A stretch of 64,000 nucleotides of DNA from Nocardia altamirensis NBRC 108246. Its GTDB lineage: Bacteria > Actinomycetota > Actinomycetes > Mycobacteriales > Mycobacteriaceae. Below, piece after piece: positions 54,233 to 63,180 of this stretch (within the stretch, counting starts at the first letter, position 1; every line of letters begins with the position of its first letter). The notes beneath the pieces are model-generated. The model ran no database searches. It was not told the origin of the DNA and saw nothing but the letters and a program-made list of their open reading frames with translations. The stretch spans positions 34,521-98,520 of the forward strand of contig NZ_BDAY01000050.1 of the NCBI RefSeq assembly GCF_001612685.1, read 5' to 3'. A program made the translations under genes and the position numbers.

Positions 54233-54529
54233 TCACGGCTGTGCGGGCCAGGTGACGCACGGAAAGACCTTGAACTCGACGGCGAAGGACTCCCACTCGT
54301 CTGTGTCGGGGTCGTAGTCGAACGACCCTGGGTCGTAGGTGTCGATGACCACGTCGCGCAGGCTGGCGAGGGGCCGCACATTCTTGGCGTCGGCTTGGTG
54401 CTCGCGGGCCCGGTAGGTCGGCGAGCGGTCCAGGTCCGCGCATCCGGCGGCGTGGACATGGAAGGCGTGGGCGGTGGCGCGCAGGTTGGGTCCGATGACG
54501 ACAACGTCGACGGTGGCGGTAGTACTCAT
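54233..54529 (-). CDS. hypothetical protein
   Basis: GGAGA precedes the ATG. The 98-residue product begins with a strand (TVDVVVIGPN) and ends with aromatic and acidic residues. Not recognised. Confidence 0.55.
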   Translation of the reverse strand: MSTTATVDVVVIGPNLRATAHAFHVHAAGCADLDRSPTYRAREHQADAKNVRPLASLRDVVIDTYDPGSFDYDPDTDEWESFAVEFKVFPCVTWPAQP

Positions 54530-54580
54530 TCGGGGGTCTCCGATCGCTGACAGTTCGGTAATGACGGGCGTGGGAATGGT

Positions 54581-55144
54581 TCAGGCCCAGCAGATTTCGG
54601 CGATGGCGTGGTCGTCGCAGAACGCGCACAGGGCCTCGAGCGCGGTGAGGATCCGCTGGAGGTAGCCGGGTTCGCGGCCCATCTCGACCATGTGCATCCC
54701 GCCGTCGCCGAGGGTCTCGATCGTCGGGTGACCGGGGTCGGTGACGGTGACGATGTCGGCCAGGGCCAGCCGGGCGCGCAGGTCGGTGACCGTCGCCGAG
54801 CCCACCACCTGGCCGTCGACGACGCCGTCGGTGATCTGCAGGGCGTCCAGCAGCAACTCGGCGTCGTCTTGGCCGACCCTGAATCCCTCACCGCGGGGGT
54901 CGGCGGCCACGAGGTTCAGGATCGCGGTGGAGGTAGCGGAAAAGCCGCGGTAGAGCCGTGTTTCCTCGGGCTTGGTGTCGCCGGGCAGAACGGCAGTGCC
55001 CTCGACGATCGCGACCTCATGTGCCTCGGCGGCGGTGAAGGTGGCGAAGCCGTCGCGGCGGCCGCCATGGTGGGAGACGACGCTCCATCCCTGCGCTGCG
55101 ACCATCGCGTCGAAGTCGTAGGCCGGACCGAAATGGATGCCCAT
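54581..55144 (-). CDS. hypothetical protein, first gene of operon G
   Basis: AGGAGA precedes the ATG. The 187-residue product has an N-terminal FGPAYDFDAMVAAQGW, an acidic middle and a terminal CAFCDDH. Palindrome G lies 39 bases upstream. Confidence 0.65.
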   Translation of the reverse strand: MGIHFGPAYDFDAMVAAQGWSVVSHHGGRRDGFATFTAAEAHEVAIVEGTAVLPGDTKPEETRLYRGFSATSTAILNLVAADPRGEGFRVGQDDAELLLDALQITDGVVDGQVVGSATVTDLRARLALADIVTVTDPGHPTIETLGDGGMHMVEMGREPGYLQRILTALEALCAFCDDHAIAEICWA

Positions 55145-55182
55145 CTAAGTCTCCTGAGTCGTGGAGGGGGTAGCTGGCAAGA

Positions 55183-55211
55183 ACATTACACCCAATAAGG
55201 GGTAATGTCTA
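55183..55211 (-). promoter_or_regulatory. palindromic promoter-operator G
   Basis: The palindrome (55183-55208) has three mismatched pairs. On the minus strand TAGACA (5 of 6 to the -35 consensus) and TAATGT with 17-bp spacing face the gene at 55144. Confidence 0.8.
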
Positions 55212-55706
55212 CGAACGGTTTACCCACACGCCAACCTCGGGGGGAAGTGTCGCAAGGTTGGCGTCGCGCGAATTACTCACGCGCGCAACACGATAAGGTC
55301 ACAAAGCGCACGAGACCAGCGGCGAACGAACGAGCTATGCAACGAAACTCCGGGCGCCAGCGGAATGCATCGAAACCCGCATGCGGGTCCTGAGCGCACC
55401 CTGTGTCGGCAGGCCTGTATTCCCGCGCGGGAACGATCCGCTTCCAAACCCCTCGCCGGCACGCCGGAGGCAGGAGCCGACGGGAATAGTCGGTGACTTC
55501 TGGGCTTCAACGGGGGGCGAAGGCCGGCCGCAGAAGGGCTACCAATCGGGGAGGGTTGGACACCCGCGTGTTGGCCTCTGCCGCGCTTGGATGCGCGCTC
55601 TGAGCCCGAACGGTCGAGTGGTAGAGCCTCATCCTACAGTCCACGCGCACAACATCATTGGTGCCCTGCGCGCAACCGCCCACCGATTCAGATCTCGGCG
55701 AGGGCG
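55212..55706. other. intergenic with one TGCAACGAAACT element
   Basis: No gene is supported. One copy of the second repeat family lies at 55338-55350. The gap separates operon G from the end of operon H. Confidence 0.5.
55338..55350 (+). repeat. TGCAACGAAACT element 1
   Basis: The 13-mer TGCAACGAAACTC is the same as copies at 56489, 58620 and 61122, all on the plus strand. Confidence 0.7.
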
Positions 55707-56405
55707 TCAGCGGGTAACCCAGCGCTCGGGAATGTAGCCGAGCGCCTGAGCCTGGCCGAGGTAGCCGTGGCTGGTTCGGCGCTCGCTGTCGGTGTCGGCA
55801 CCGGCCCACCGCTCGATGCCGGGGTGCGGGCACCGCCGTGAGCGTTCGCCCGGCTCGGGGTTGTACATGCCCCCGGTGCTGCAATCGGGACAGCGAAAAA
55901 TGTCGATGTGGCTGGCGATGACGTTCCAGGTCAGCCACCACGCCTTCGCGTGCTGCGGGTCGATCTCGGAGTGGTGGCGGTAGTTCTGCAACGCCCACAA
56001 CGTGTACTCGAGCGCTTCGACGGTGGCGGCCTCGGCGGCATAGCGGGCGACCGAGGCGATCAACTCACCGAGTCGGGTGCCGACGGTCTCCATCACCTCA
56101 TCGGCGATCAGGGCACCGACGTGGTGGTCGATCGCGGAGATCACCAGCGCCGACGCGGCATCGGCCATGGTGAGCGGACCGGAGCCGAGCTCGCGGGTGG
56201 GCACGGTGACACCGAGCCCGGGCCGCAGATCGGGGTAGCCGCACGCATCGATCACCTCCACATCGGTCAGGCCGGTGAGCTTGCCCTCGGCACGTTGATG
56301 CTCGACCACACGCGCGGTCCAGGTGTGGTGAAAATCGAGCTCATCGGCGTGCACCACGACGAACGTGCCGGGACGCAGCGCGGCAAAGGGGGATCGGACG
56401 ATCAT
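55707..56405 (-). CDS. hypothetical protein with zinc-finger-like tail
   Basis: GAGAGG precedes the ATG. The 232-residue product has a beta-rich start, a helical middle and near the end FRCPDCSTGGMYNPEPGE with a later Cys-Pro-His, a probable zinc ribbon. Confidence 0.65.
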   Translation of the reverse strand: MIVRSPFAALRPGTFVVVHADELDFHHTWTARVVEHQRAEGKLTGLTDVEVIDACGYPDLRPGLGVTVPTRELGSGPLTMADAASALVISAIDHHVGALIADEVMETVGTRLGELIASVARYAAEAATVEALEYTLWALQNYRHHSEIDPQHAKAWWLTWNVIASHIDIFRCPDCSTGGMYNPEPGERSRRCPHPGIERWAGADTDSERRTSHGYLGQAQALGYIPERWVTR

Positions 56406-56488
56406 GAGGAACCTCTCGATGCGGGAAGGGCGGCGGCGGGCAGAACCGCCAGACGGGTCACGCGGAGCCGAGCGGCGGCGCGCGGGAG

Positions 56489-56501
56489 TGCAACGAAACT
56501 C
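56489..56501 (+). repeat. TGCAACGAAACT element 2
   Basis: The 13-mer lies in the gap between the genes at 56592 and 56405. Confidence 0.7.
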
Positions 56502-56591
56502 GCGGGACTTTGAAGGGGGCCTCGCCGGCCGAAAGTGCCGCGGCTGCGGGCCGGGCGCTCAGGCTGTCGCGGGAGCGCCCGCTCCGCAGGG

Positions 56592-57335
56592 CTATTGGGT
56601 GAGTTCGTCGGTGCCGAAGACTGCCAGGTAGAGGGTCAGTTGAGCGGCTGTGCGGGTCACGGCGCGGGCGAGCATGCCGCCCCAGTCGCTGTCGGCGTCG
56701 AGGGTGTACTGGTGGTCACCGGTGCCGTCGCTGCTGGTGGTCTGGACATGCACGCGGGTGACCGTGACAGCGGCGAGCTGGTCAGGATAGCGCGCGTCGT
56801 TGTGCAGGGGAGCCCATCCGGTGACGACCCACCGACGTTGGGACAGCTGCTCGGCGTGGGGGCCGGAGCGGACGACGATTTTGAACGCGGGCTCTCCGTC
56901 GAGTTCGGTGATCTCGAAGTCGTCGAGGATCTTACCGGCGGGGCTGCGCTGCTCGAGGGAGCCCAGTACAGCCTGCCAGCGTCGCCACGTCGCGCCGTGG
57001 ATATCGGTCCAGCGCGCCTCCTGGCGTTCACGCAGGACGTTCTTCAACGCGGTCAGCCACTCGGTGAGCAGTCCGGTCGGTAGCGCTGCGAAATGATGCT
57101 GGTGCAGCAGTTTGTTCATCGCTTTGCGCGGTGTGCGCACCAGGGTGCCGTGATCGATCTGCTTGCCGCGCCGGGCGAGAGTGTAGGTGCGCCGGGCACC
57201 CCGGCCCTCGGGGGTGAGGGTGGCGGTGTAGTCGCCGATCGCGATGGTTTCGGTGGCCTTCTTGCCTGCTTCCCAGGTGCCCTCGAGCGGGGTGGGCAGA
57301 ACCAGGTGGGTGTCGGTGGTGGTGGCGATAGTCAT
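56592..57335 (-). CDS. hypothetical protein
   Basis: AAGAGGT precedes the chosen ATG; an upstream extension of the frame is out of the next gene and lacks a site. The 247-residue product is alpha/beta, with an Arg/Gly-rich centre and a Trp-rich end. The function is unknown. Confidence 0.6.
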   Translation of the reverse strand: MTIATTTDTHLVLPTPLEGTWEAGKKATETIAIGDYTATLTPEGRGARRTYTLARRGKQIDHGTLVRTPRKAMNKLLHQHHFAALPTGLLTEWLTALKNVLRERQEARWTDIHGATWRRWQAVLGSLEQRSPAGKILDDFEITELDGEPAFKIVVRSGPHAEQLSQRRWVVTGWAPLHNDARYPDQLAAVTVTRVHVQTTSSDGTGDHQYTLDADSDWGGMLARAVTRTAAQLTLYLAVFGTDELTQ

Positions 57336-57447
57336 GGGAGACCTCTTGTCGTTGTGTGGGTTTGGTGGATGTTGTCGCGAATCCCTTTGCTCGGTTGGGT
57401 GCCGAATCCGCAGTAGTGTCACGAATCCGGTTGCGGCAGGGCAGGGT

Positions 57448-57723
57448 TCAGCTCTCGGTTTCGGGAAGTAGTTCGACTTCGCTGGGGTGGACGCCGTTGG
57501 CGCGGATGCCGTTGTCGAAGGTGATGCCGTAGCGCGTCCACGGATTCGCGCCGTGGGATTCGACGTTGTGGATCGTGCCGAGCCATCCGGCCTCGAGCGG
57601 CTTGAGGTGATCGAGGCAATCGGGCGCGTCCCACCCTGGAAAGCTCGGTGCAAATCCGTTGCCGTGGATGGTGTCCAGAGTTCGGACGCGGCGGCCCTCA
57701 TGGTGGGCGTCAACGCTTTTCAT
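57448..57723 (-). CDS. hypothetical small protein
   Basis: GGGAGCAG precedes the ATG, which overlaps the previous stop. The 91-residue product has a HGNGFAPSFPGWDAPDCLDHL stretch in its middle. Not recognised. Confidence 0.55.
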   Translation of the reverse strand: MKSVDAHHEGRRVRTLDTIHGNGFAPSFPGWDAPDCLDHLKPLEAGWLGTIHNVESHGANPWTRYGITFDNGIRANGVHPSEVELLPETES

Positions 57724-58007
57724 TTCTGCTCCCTGGCTTTGGCGTCGTCGACGCTGGCGATGTGGGCGTTTTCGGTGTGCGGGGCGTTCAGATAGCACCA
57801 ACCACATTTCGAGTCGTAGGCGCGGAAGCTGCTGTGTTCGTCGCTGATGTCGGTTCGTCCGGCCGTGTGGATGTGCTGGACTCCTGAGACGCCGTCGCCG
57901 TGGCCGGTGTATCGGTCGAAGCGAAGCCGGGCGTCGATCGCGGGGCCGACCTCGGTAGTTCCGTACTTGCCGGTGTAGGTCGCCCGGATTTCTGCGGTGT
58001 CGAACAT
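57720..58007 (-). CDS. hypothetical small protein
   Basis: GGAGGAA precedes the ATG. The 95-residue product has KCGWCYLN near its end and is strand-rich before it. It is coupled to the next gene by ATGA. Confidence 0.6.
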   Translation of the reverse strand: MFDTAEIRATYTGKYGTTEVGPAIDARLRFDRYTGHGDGVSGVQHIHTAGRTDISDEHSSFRAYDSKCGWCYLNAPHTENAHIASVDDAKAREQK

Positions 58008-58022
58008 CTAAATTTCCTCCGA

Positions 58023-58265
58023 TCAGGGGGCAAGGAGCCGGTCAGCGCGGTAGTGGCCGACTGCCTGGAACATCGAGTCGCCGAACTGATCGCGCAGCAG
58101 GCGCAACTTCTCGTCGACGTGCGCCTCGAGGCCGTTCTCGTAGTCGTAGCCGCGCCGGTACCACGCACCGGGAACCTGCTTCCACGTGCCGCCGCTGTCG
58201 CGGCTCTCCTGGATCTCGTAGGCGTAAATCGCTTTGCCTGCGGGGATCGCGGCGGTGGTGGTCAT
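58023..58265 (-). CDS. hypothetical small protein
   Basis: AAGGA precedes the ATG. The 80-residue product contains IYAYEIQESRDSGGTWKQVP and a basic/acidic helix. Not recognised. Confidence 0.55.
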   Translation of the reverse strand: MTTTAAIPAGKAIYAYEIQESRDSGGTWKQVPGAWYRRGYDYENGLEAHVDEKLRLLRDQFGDSMFQAVGHYRADRLLAP

Positions 58266-58295
58266 CTGAGGTCCTTCGGTTCGCACGGGTCGGGG

Positions 58296-58559
58296 CTAGG
58301 ACTTGTAGTTGGGCCGAATAGCGGTGACGCGGTAGTCGCATTGGTCCGTCGTTTGCCGAGCCGGGGCGATAACACCGGCGGGCAGGTCCCTGTGCGCTCG
58401 GTTGGCTTCGGCGGCGGCCGCGATCACGCTCCGGACGCCGTGATAGGCGGCGGTGTTGAAATCAAGGGCGTACACGGTCACGGTGACCGTCTCACCGCCG
58501 TCGAACGTGGCGAATCCGGTAGCCGTTTCGACGTCGACGTCGTAGTGCATGCCGGTCAT
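58296..58559 (-). CDS. hypothetical small protein
   Basis: AAGGAG precedes the ATG. The 87-residue product begins with strands (YDVDVETATGFATFDG) and has an Ala-rich helix. Not recognised. Confidence 0.55.
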   Translation of the reverse strand: MTGMHYDVDVETATGFATFDGGETVTVTVYALDFNTAAYHGVRSVIAAAAEANRAHRDLPAGVIAPARQTTDQCDYRVTAIRPNYKS

Positions 58560-58603
58560 AGCGGGCTCCTTCGGTACGGGTGTTCTGTGTCTGGGAGGGC
58601 GTG

Positions 58604-58632
58604 TGCAGCGAAACTGCGGTGCAACGAAACTC
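58604..58632 (+). repeat. TGCAACGAAACT elements 3 and 4
   Basis: TGCAGCGAAACTG and TGCAACGAAACTC are in direct repeat with 16-base pitch, between the genes at 58639 and 58559. Confidence 0.75.
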
Positions 58633-58638
58633 GGGTGC

Positions 58639-58992
58639 CTACGCGCTGGTGCTGCGCCAGACCCGGACGGGCACGGTGATGTGTTGGCGGGTCATCTCCG
58701 GGCTGAACTGCCAGGCGTCGGAGTCGCGACGTTCGCCGGTATCGGTGAGGGTGAGCTCGAGCGGGCGCGCCAGTCCCCCGGAGTGCCCCATGGCGGAGGT
58801 GGCCGGGTTGTAGTGGAAGCTGCTGCCGGGGTGCGCGAGCATGATCCGCCCGTCGCGCAGCACGGTCGCTATACGGTCGGCGCTACCGGTGCCGGATTCG
58901 ATGAAATCGCCTATGCGGGGGCCGATTTCAGTCTTGCGGCGGGTGCGTGACTTGACTGTAGCGCGCTGGCGCTTGCCGGATGTGGTGGCCAT
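58639..58992 (-). CDS. hypothetical basic protein
   Basis: AAAGGAA precedes the ATG. The 117-residue product starts with a Lys/Arg-rich stretch that could bind nucleic acid and continues with strands (GPRIGDFIESG, RIATVLRDGRIML). Confidence 0.6.
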   Translation of the reverse strand: MATTSGKRQRATVKSRTRRKTEIGPRIGDFIESGTGSADRIATVLRDGRIMLAHPGSSFHYNPATSAMGHSGGLARPLELTLTDTGERRDSDAWQFSPEMTRQHITVPVRVWRSTSA

Positions 58993-59012
58993 GGTGGGCG
59001 ATTCCTTTCCGA

Positions 59013-59528
59013 TTACGCGGGGGTGTCGAGGTGGAAGGAAAGACGGCGCACTGCGGCGTCGATCGCCGCGTCGTTCTCGGCGAGAAAAGCGGTGCGCGCG
59101 TCCTGTAGTTCGGCGATCTGATCCTCAGCGCGGCGAATCTTGGCTTCCCACAACGCATGTGGCGTGTGCAGCTCGGCGTACACCTCGGCAAAGAGCGCGT
59201 CGAGCTTGGTTCGGGCCGAAGCGGTGGGGTAGTCGTCCCAGTTGCCGTCGGACTTGCGCACCCACCAGGCAGCCTCGCTGCCGGGCTTGTCGGTGCAGCC
59301 CTTCGCGGGCTCGACCATGAGGTCGACGTAGGCGTCGTAGTCGACGCGGTTGGTGTTCAGCCGGGGGCCGGTGATCCGCAGGACCCATCCGGTGGCGCTG
59401 CTGTTGGGCAGCTTCTTGCGCCAGTAGTAAGCGACCTCGAATGGCCCGGATACCGGGCCTTCGGCCAGGTAGATGCGATGGCCTTCGGAGGTGTTTTTGC
59501 CGGTGTCGGTGAATGCACGGCCGGTCAT
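59013..59528 (-). CDS. hypothetical protein
   Basis: GAGAGGGG precedes the chosen ATG. The 171-residue product has an aromatic-rich first half (VAYYWRKK, YDAYVDLMVEP) and a C-terminal coiled-coil-like helix. Not recognised. Confidence 0.6.
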   Translation of the reverse strand: MTGRAFTDTGKNTSEGHRIYLAEGPVSGPFEVAYYWRKKLPNSSATGWVLRITGPRLNTNRVDYDAYVDLMVEPAKGCTDKPGSEAAWWVRKSDGNWDDYPTASARTKLDALFAEVYAELHTPHALWEAKIRRAEDQIAELQDARTAFLAENDAAIDAAVRRLSFHLDTPA

Positions 59529-59605
59529 TGAGAGCCCCTCTCGGCGTGACGGGTGCTGGGTAGGGCGCGGGGGCAGCGGGCAGGCGGCCCCCGCGCGCGG
59601 GTGGG

Positions 59606-60622
59606 TCATGCTGCGAGCTGGGGTGCGGACTCGGCCAGCACGGGTTCGTCGCCGGTGTCGTCGTTGGCGGTGCTGTCATTGGTCGCGTCGATATCGAGCG
59701 CTTTTGCGATCTCGACGGCGGCGGCGTGCACGCGTGTCGCGGTCTGGGCAACGAGTTCGGTGTTTCCGTCGGCCCATCCGGCGACGTAGCCGACGCTGTA
59801 ATCGGAGGCGTCGAGCCCGAGCATGGCAGCGACCACGTAGGCGACCGATTCCGCTTCGGTCTCCCAGATACCCCGATGCAACGGCGGAACCTCGGCACCG
59901 GCGTCCTCAGCCGCCCGGAACGGCTCCGCATGCAGGACCACATGCGCCAGCTCATGAATGACGGTCTTGGCGGTCTGCGCCGGAGACAACCCGGAATCGA
60001 CAACGACACGCTGGGGACCGGTCAAGGTGGTGTAGCCGTTCTTCTCGCCGGGGATTTCCTGTCGGCTGACGTCCCATCCGCGTGCAGTCAGCACGGACGC
60101 CGCTCGGTCGTAGATGTTGGCGTGGTCCTCACCGGACAGGCGGCGGGCCAGTTCACCGGGTTGGGCTACACCGGGGATCGGCTCGGTCTGGGAGATGTCC
60201 CACACGGACAGGATCGGCGGGCGGCAGGCTACGCGGCGCTTGGTTTCCTCCCCGGTCTTGGCGTCCTTGTCCTTGACCGTGCGGAAGGGCCGCCCGTAGA
60301 TGCGGATACTGCACCTCTGATTGACCTTGCGGCCCAGCTTGCGCCACGCGTCGTATCCGGCGACCTGGGTCGCGTTCGGGCACTGAGCCAAGATCAACAG
60401 CGTGTTGTTGAGGCTGTAGTGGTGGAACGACGCGGTGAAGTTCAGGAACGCCTTCCACTGGTCGCTAGCGACGAGTTGGCTTACCTTGCTGGTCAATTCG
60501 GCGTGCAGAGTCTCGGCACGCTCGGCGTAGGTGGCTTCCTTGCGCTCGATCTCGGCCGGGGTGAGCGGACGGCGGGCACTGGTGCGGCGGGGCTTGGTGC
60601 TGCGCTTGCTGGTGGTGGTCAT
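59606..60622 (-). CDS. ardC: ArdC-family antirestriction protein
   Basis: GAGAGGAC precedes the ATG. The 338-residue protein has the ArdC N-terminal ssDNA-binding domain (FHHYSLNNTLLILAQCPNAT, VAGYDAWRKLGRKV) and a zinc metalloprotease-like domain with HELAH (223-227) and a downstream Glu (ETEAES). ArdC proteins protect incoming plasmid DNA from restriction in the recipient and are carried in leading regions of conjugative plasmids. It is second in operon H, so its expression would follow palindrome H. Confidence 0.88.
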   Translation of the reverse strand: MTTTSKRSTKPRRTSARRPLTPAEIERKEATYAERAETLHAELTSKVSQLVASDQWKAFLNFTASFHHYSLNNTLLILAQCPNATQVAGYDAWRKLGRKVNQRCSIRIYGRPFRTVKDKDAKTGEETKRRVACRPPILSVWDISQTEPIPGVAQPGELARRLSGEDHANIYDRAASVLTARGWDVSRQEIPGEKNGYTTLTGPQRVVVDSGLSPAQTAKTVIHELAHVVLHAEPFRAAEDAGAEVPPLHRGIWETEAESVAYVVAAMLGLDASDYSVGYVAGWADGNTELVAQTATRVHAAAVEIAKALDIDATNDSTANDDTGDEPVLAESAPQLAA

Positions 60623-60705
60623 GGCGGGGGCGTCCTCTCTGGCAACGCTGGGAGTGGTCAGGAATCAGGCGGGATGGGCCACAAGATGGGCCGGACGGCC
60701 GGGGG

Positions 60706-60900
60706 TTACGGCGTAGATGAGTGCGCTTCCGTCCGCATTTCGCATAGTCGCGGTGTCGCCGGTGCGGTCGTCACCTTGGCTCCGAAGAATTCGGCGATAT
60801 TGATGCTCGTACCCATGAAGCGACGTGCTGACCGGTAGTCGGAGTGCGGAAAGTATTTGATGTCGACACCGTGGGTGCGGATGACCGTGTAGTCGCTCAT
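60706..60900 (-). CDS. hypothetical small protein, first gene of operon H
   Basis: CGGAG precedes the ATG. The 64-residue product is basic and begins YTVIRTHGVDIKYFP. Not recognised. Confidence 0.55.
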   Translation of the reverse strand: MSDYTVIRTHGVDIKYFPHSDYRSARRFMGTSINIAEFFGAKVTTAPATPRLCEMRTEAHSSTP

Positions 60901-60999
60901 GACGCTCCGATCGCTGAACAGGGTTTCTGCGGATTACGCTGCGGCGAGGGAATCTTCATTGATTCCCTGTGACACTTCGTTGTGCCTGCCGATGAACCA

Positions 61000-61030
61000 A
61001 CCATACCCTTAACAAGGGGTAATGTGTCAA
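61000..61030 (-). promoter_or_regulatory. palindromic promoter-operator H
   Basis: A weaker palindrome (61000-61025). On the minus strand a perfect TTGACA (61030-61025) and TATGGT (61005-61000), spaced 19 bp, face the gene at 60900 and ardC. Confidence 0.7.
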
Positions 61031-61063
61031 GACTGGAGTCCAAAAATCTTCGACGAAGAAATG

Positions 61064-61134
61064 TGCAACGAAACTGCGATGCAACGAAACTAGCCAGGCT
61101 AGAACGAAGGGTTCGACCGGATGCAACGAAACTC
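61064..61134 (+). repeat. TGCAACGAAACT elements 5, 6 and 7
   Basis: Copies at 61064-61076, 61080-61092 (16-base pitch, as in the 58604 pair) and 61122-61134, between palindrome H and the end of the last operon. Confidence 0.75.
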
Positions 61135-61239
61135 GGCCGGACTCAGTCAGCAGGCCCGAGCCAGCCGAGGCCGGCGCGGCCAGGCGCGCTAGGGCGAGCC
61201 GCGGGAGGGTCCTTGGCGAGGTCAGTTCCGGCGGGTTAG

Positions 61240-61437
61240 CTACCTCGAGTGCCAACCCTGATGTACGGCACGCTCGAAAAGCGTGCCAGCGCCATAGAGG
61301 ACTTCCATACGACAGGACGTGACTTGATAGACCGTCGTCACACGGAAGTCATCCAACGTCGGGTAGTGCGTGTGAGCATACCCGCCCAGGTCTCGACCGG
61401 TATTTTGCACATAGTCTCGCTGTTCGGCGGTAATCAT
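61240..61437 (-). CDS. hypothetical small protein, AT-richer block
   Basis: The 65-residue product is rich in Tyr, His and Thr. GGTGAG precedes the ATG, four bases after the upstream stop. Base composition is visibly lower in GC than operons A-H. Confidence 0.5.
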   Translation of the reverse strand: MITAEQRDYVQNTGRDLGGYAHTHYPTLDDFRVTTVYQVTSCRMEVLYGAGTLFERAVHQGWHSR

Positions 61438-61441
61438 GCGC

Positions 61442-61750
61442 TCACCCGATCGTACTGTCAGCGGTAGCCGACAAGTCTTCTATATCTGCGGCAAGTTCAT
61501 CGTTGGGGCTCAGGCACACCCGTACCCCTGGCGCAAATTCCAGGAACATCGCGCCGAACGTCTCGTCTACCACAAGGGTAATACGCGTGGAAATACCCTC
61601 ATGTTCCACGCTTTCCACCCGCCCGGAATATACCTCCGTTCCTGCTGCGAAAAGGGCCGACTCGGCCAGAGAGGCCAATTCGTCGCACAGTTCTGCCTTA
61701 GTGACTTTGCGAGATTTCAGGTTGTCCAGAATCTCAATCTTTGTAGTCAT
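61442..61750 (-). CDS. hypothetical protein, AT-richer block
   Basis: AGAGG precedes the ATG. The 102-residue product starts with a helical Lys-rich part and ends in a strand region (ITLVVDETFGAMFLEF). Not recognised. Confidence 0.55.
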   Translation of the reverse strand: MTTKIEILDNLKSRKVTKAELCDELASLAESALFAAGTEVYSGRVESVEHEGISTRITLVVDETFGAMFLEFAPGVRVCLSPNDELAADIEDLSATADSTIG

Positions 61751-61866
61751 CTCGAACCTCTTTCATGATGTCTGTACGTCTGAACTTCTAGTACCGAGTC
61801 CGCGTATCGTCGGACTCGACACAAGTACCTCAGTCGCAACTAAGGAAACGCTGCTGTGTTCGGCTC

Positions 61867-62079
61867 TCACTCCGGGAATTCGAATTTGAATGAAGCCCCT
61901 TGTATCTCTTTCTCGTACGAATTCCAGTCCGTTTCGTCGGGCATTTGGAACGGCTCCGTAGTCTTGTATCCGCCGTCGTTCATACAGTCCATTCGGTAGT
62001 CAATCGACTCATCTAACGTTTCCCCTGAATTGACATGCAGAGAACCGTCCTCGCAATCCATAATCACTACCCATGCCAT
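61867..62079 (-). CDS. hypothetical small acidic protein (paralogue of 62084)
   Basis: AAGGAG precedes the ATG. The 70-residue product shares MAWxVI, DYRxxC and PxxMPDxTDW with the next gene upstream, so they are tandem paralogues. The function is unknown. Confidence 0.6.
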   Translation of the reverse strand: MAWVVIMDCEDGSLHVNSGETLDESIDYRMDCMNDGGYKTTEPFQMPDETDWNSYEKEIQGASFKFEFPE

Positions 62080-62083
62080 GGCA

Positions 62084-62368
62084 CTACTCCTTTTCGCAAT
62101 CGTCGAAATGCGGCTTGTTGTCGCGCGCGCCGCACGACCGACAATGACCGTGCTCGGGGATACCTAGGCACTCCAGCGACCCAATAGACCCGGCCAGCTT
62201 GGCCAGCGCTACCCAATCGGTAGACTCCGGCATTTCGACAGGGTCTGTCGTGGCGTACGCTGCCGTTCCGCAATTGAACCTATAGTCTGTCGCGTCGTCC
62301 TCGGTATCGAGCACATGTACATAGAACTCACGAGATGAGCCGCCCTCTTGAATAACCGCCCATGCCAT
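62084..62368 (-). CDS. hypothetical small acidic protein with CxxC
   Basis: AAAGGAA precedes the ATG. The 94-residue product is like the 61867 protein, with an added C-terminal CRSCGARDNKPHFDDC that suggests a zinc finger. Confidence 0.6.
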   Translation of the reverse strand: MAWAVIQEGGSSREFYVHVLDTEDDATDYRFNCGTAAYATTDPVEMPESTDWVALAKLAGSIGSLECLGIPEHGHCRSCGARDNKPHFDDCEKE

Positions 62369-62399
62369 CACACCGTTCCTTTTCCTGAGACCGACCGAA

Positions 62400-62903
62400 T
62401 TAAACAGTCAACAATGGACGCGATGCGCCTATATCGGTTGCACCCATAAGCGGCGCGTCGATTTCATCAATGGGTGTCTCGAATGTGCGCGTTCCATCGC
62501 GTACCAAGCTCTCAGCGAGTTCGGTGCCGTCGAATATGTACGCGCGGTAATAGCACGAGAATTCGCGTAGAATCTTGCGCGCATGCTGCCGTGCTTTCTT
62601 CAAATCGGCGTAACCGGAAACCTTGGAAAGCTCATAGCAAGACAGTCCACCGTTCACGCTGCGGAACACGACACGGAAATTTGTTTCGCGCTGGCGGATG
62701 ATATCCATAAGGTCGAGCTCAGCTTTCACCCGGAGTACATGAGTCCCATATTTGGCGTTCATGCGCAACAACATTCTTACCTCGCTATGCAAATGCTTGG
62801 TAGCGAACCATTCCGGGCGTGACTGCGGACAAGGGTCACTAAGTCGACGTTGTGAATACGGAATGTACGGATGGGGATTTGTCCTATAGTCGTATGCGGT
62901 CAT
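62400..62903 (-). CDS. hypothetical protein, AT-richer block
   Basis: GGTGAGG precedes the ATG, which overlaps the previous stop (ATGA). The 167-residue product is basic, with a helical centre (KKARQHARKILREF). Not recognised. Confidence 0.6.
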   Translation of the reverse strand: MTAYDYRTNPHPYIPYSQRRLSDPCPQSRPEWFATKHLHSEVRMLLRMNAKYGTHVLRVKAELDLMDIIRQRETNFRVVFRSVNGGLSCYELSKVSGYADLKKARQHARKILREFSCYYRAYIFDGTELAESLVRDGTRTFETPIDEIDAPLMGATDIGASRPLLTV

Positions 62904-63178
62904 TTGCCCTCACCTTTCAAATAGATGTGAAAGTCGTGCGCGTGCGGCACACCATAAAAGTAGTAATAGACGCGCCAATGAACGGTTTCGCTGGTTTTCG
63001 GATCACCGGCGATATTGTCGACCGAGCGCATAGGGTCACCACTTCCCGTTTCGTCCGCCCAGCGCTTTACTGTTGCGAATGTCACAACAGATTCACGCAC
63101 GAATTCAGAGTTCTTTCGGCCGATTTGGTGACGTTCGATTACGGTCACTTTGCTACGGGCGGTTATTTTGTGCGCCAT
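62900..63178 (-). CDS. hypothetical basic protein, AT-richer block
   Basis: The chosen ATG follows the previous stop by two bases. The 92-residue product starts KITARSKVTVIERHQIG and ends with Tyr/His-rich strands. It overlaps the next gene by ATGA. Confidence 0.55.
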   Translation of the reverse strand: MAHKITARSKVTVIERHQIGRKNSEFVRESVVTFATVKRWADETGSGDPMRSVDNIAGDPKTSETVHWRVYYYFYGVPHAHDFHIYLKGEGK

Positions 63179-63180
63179 TT

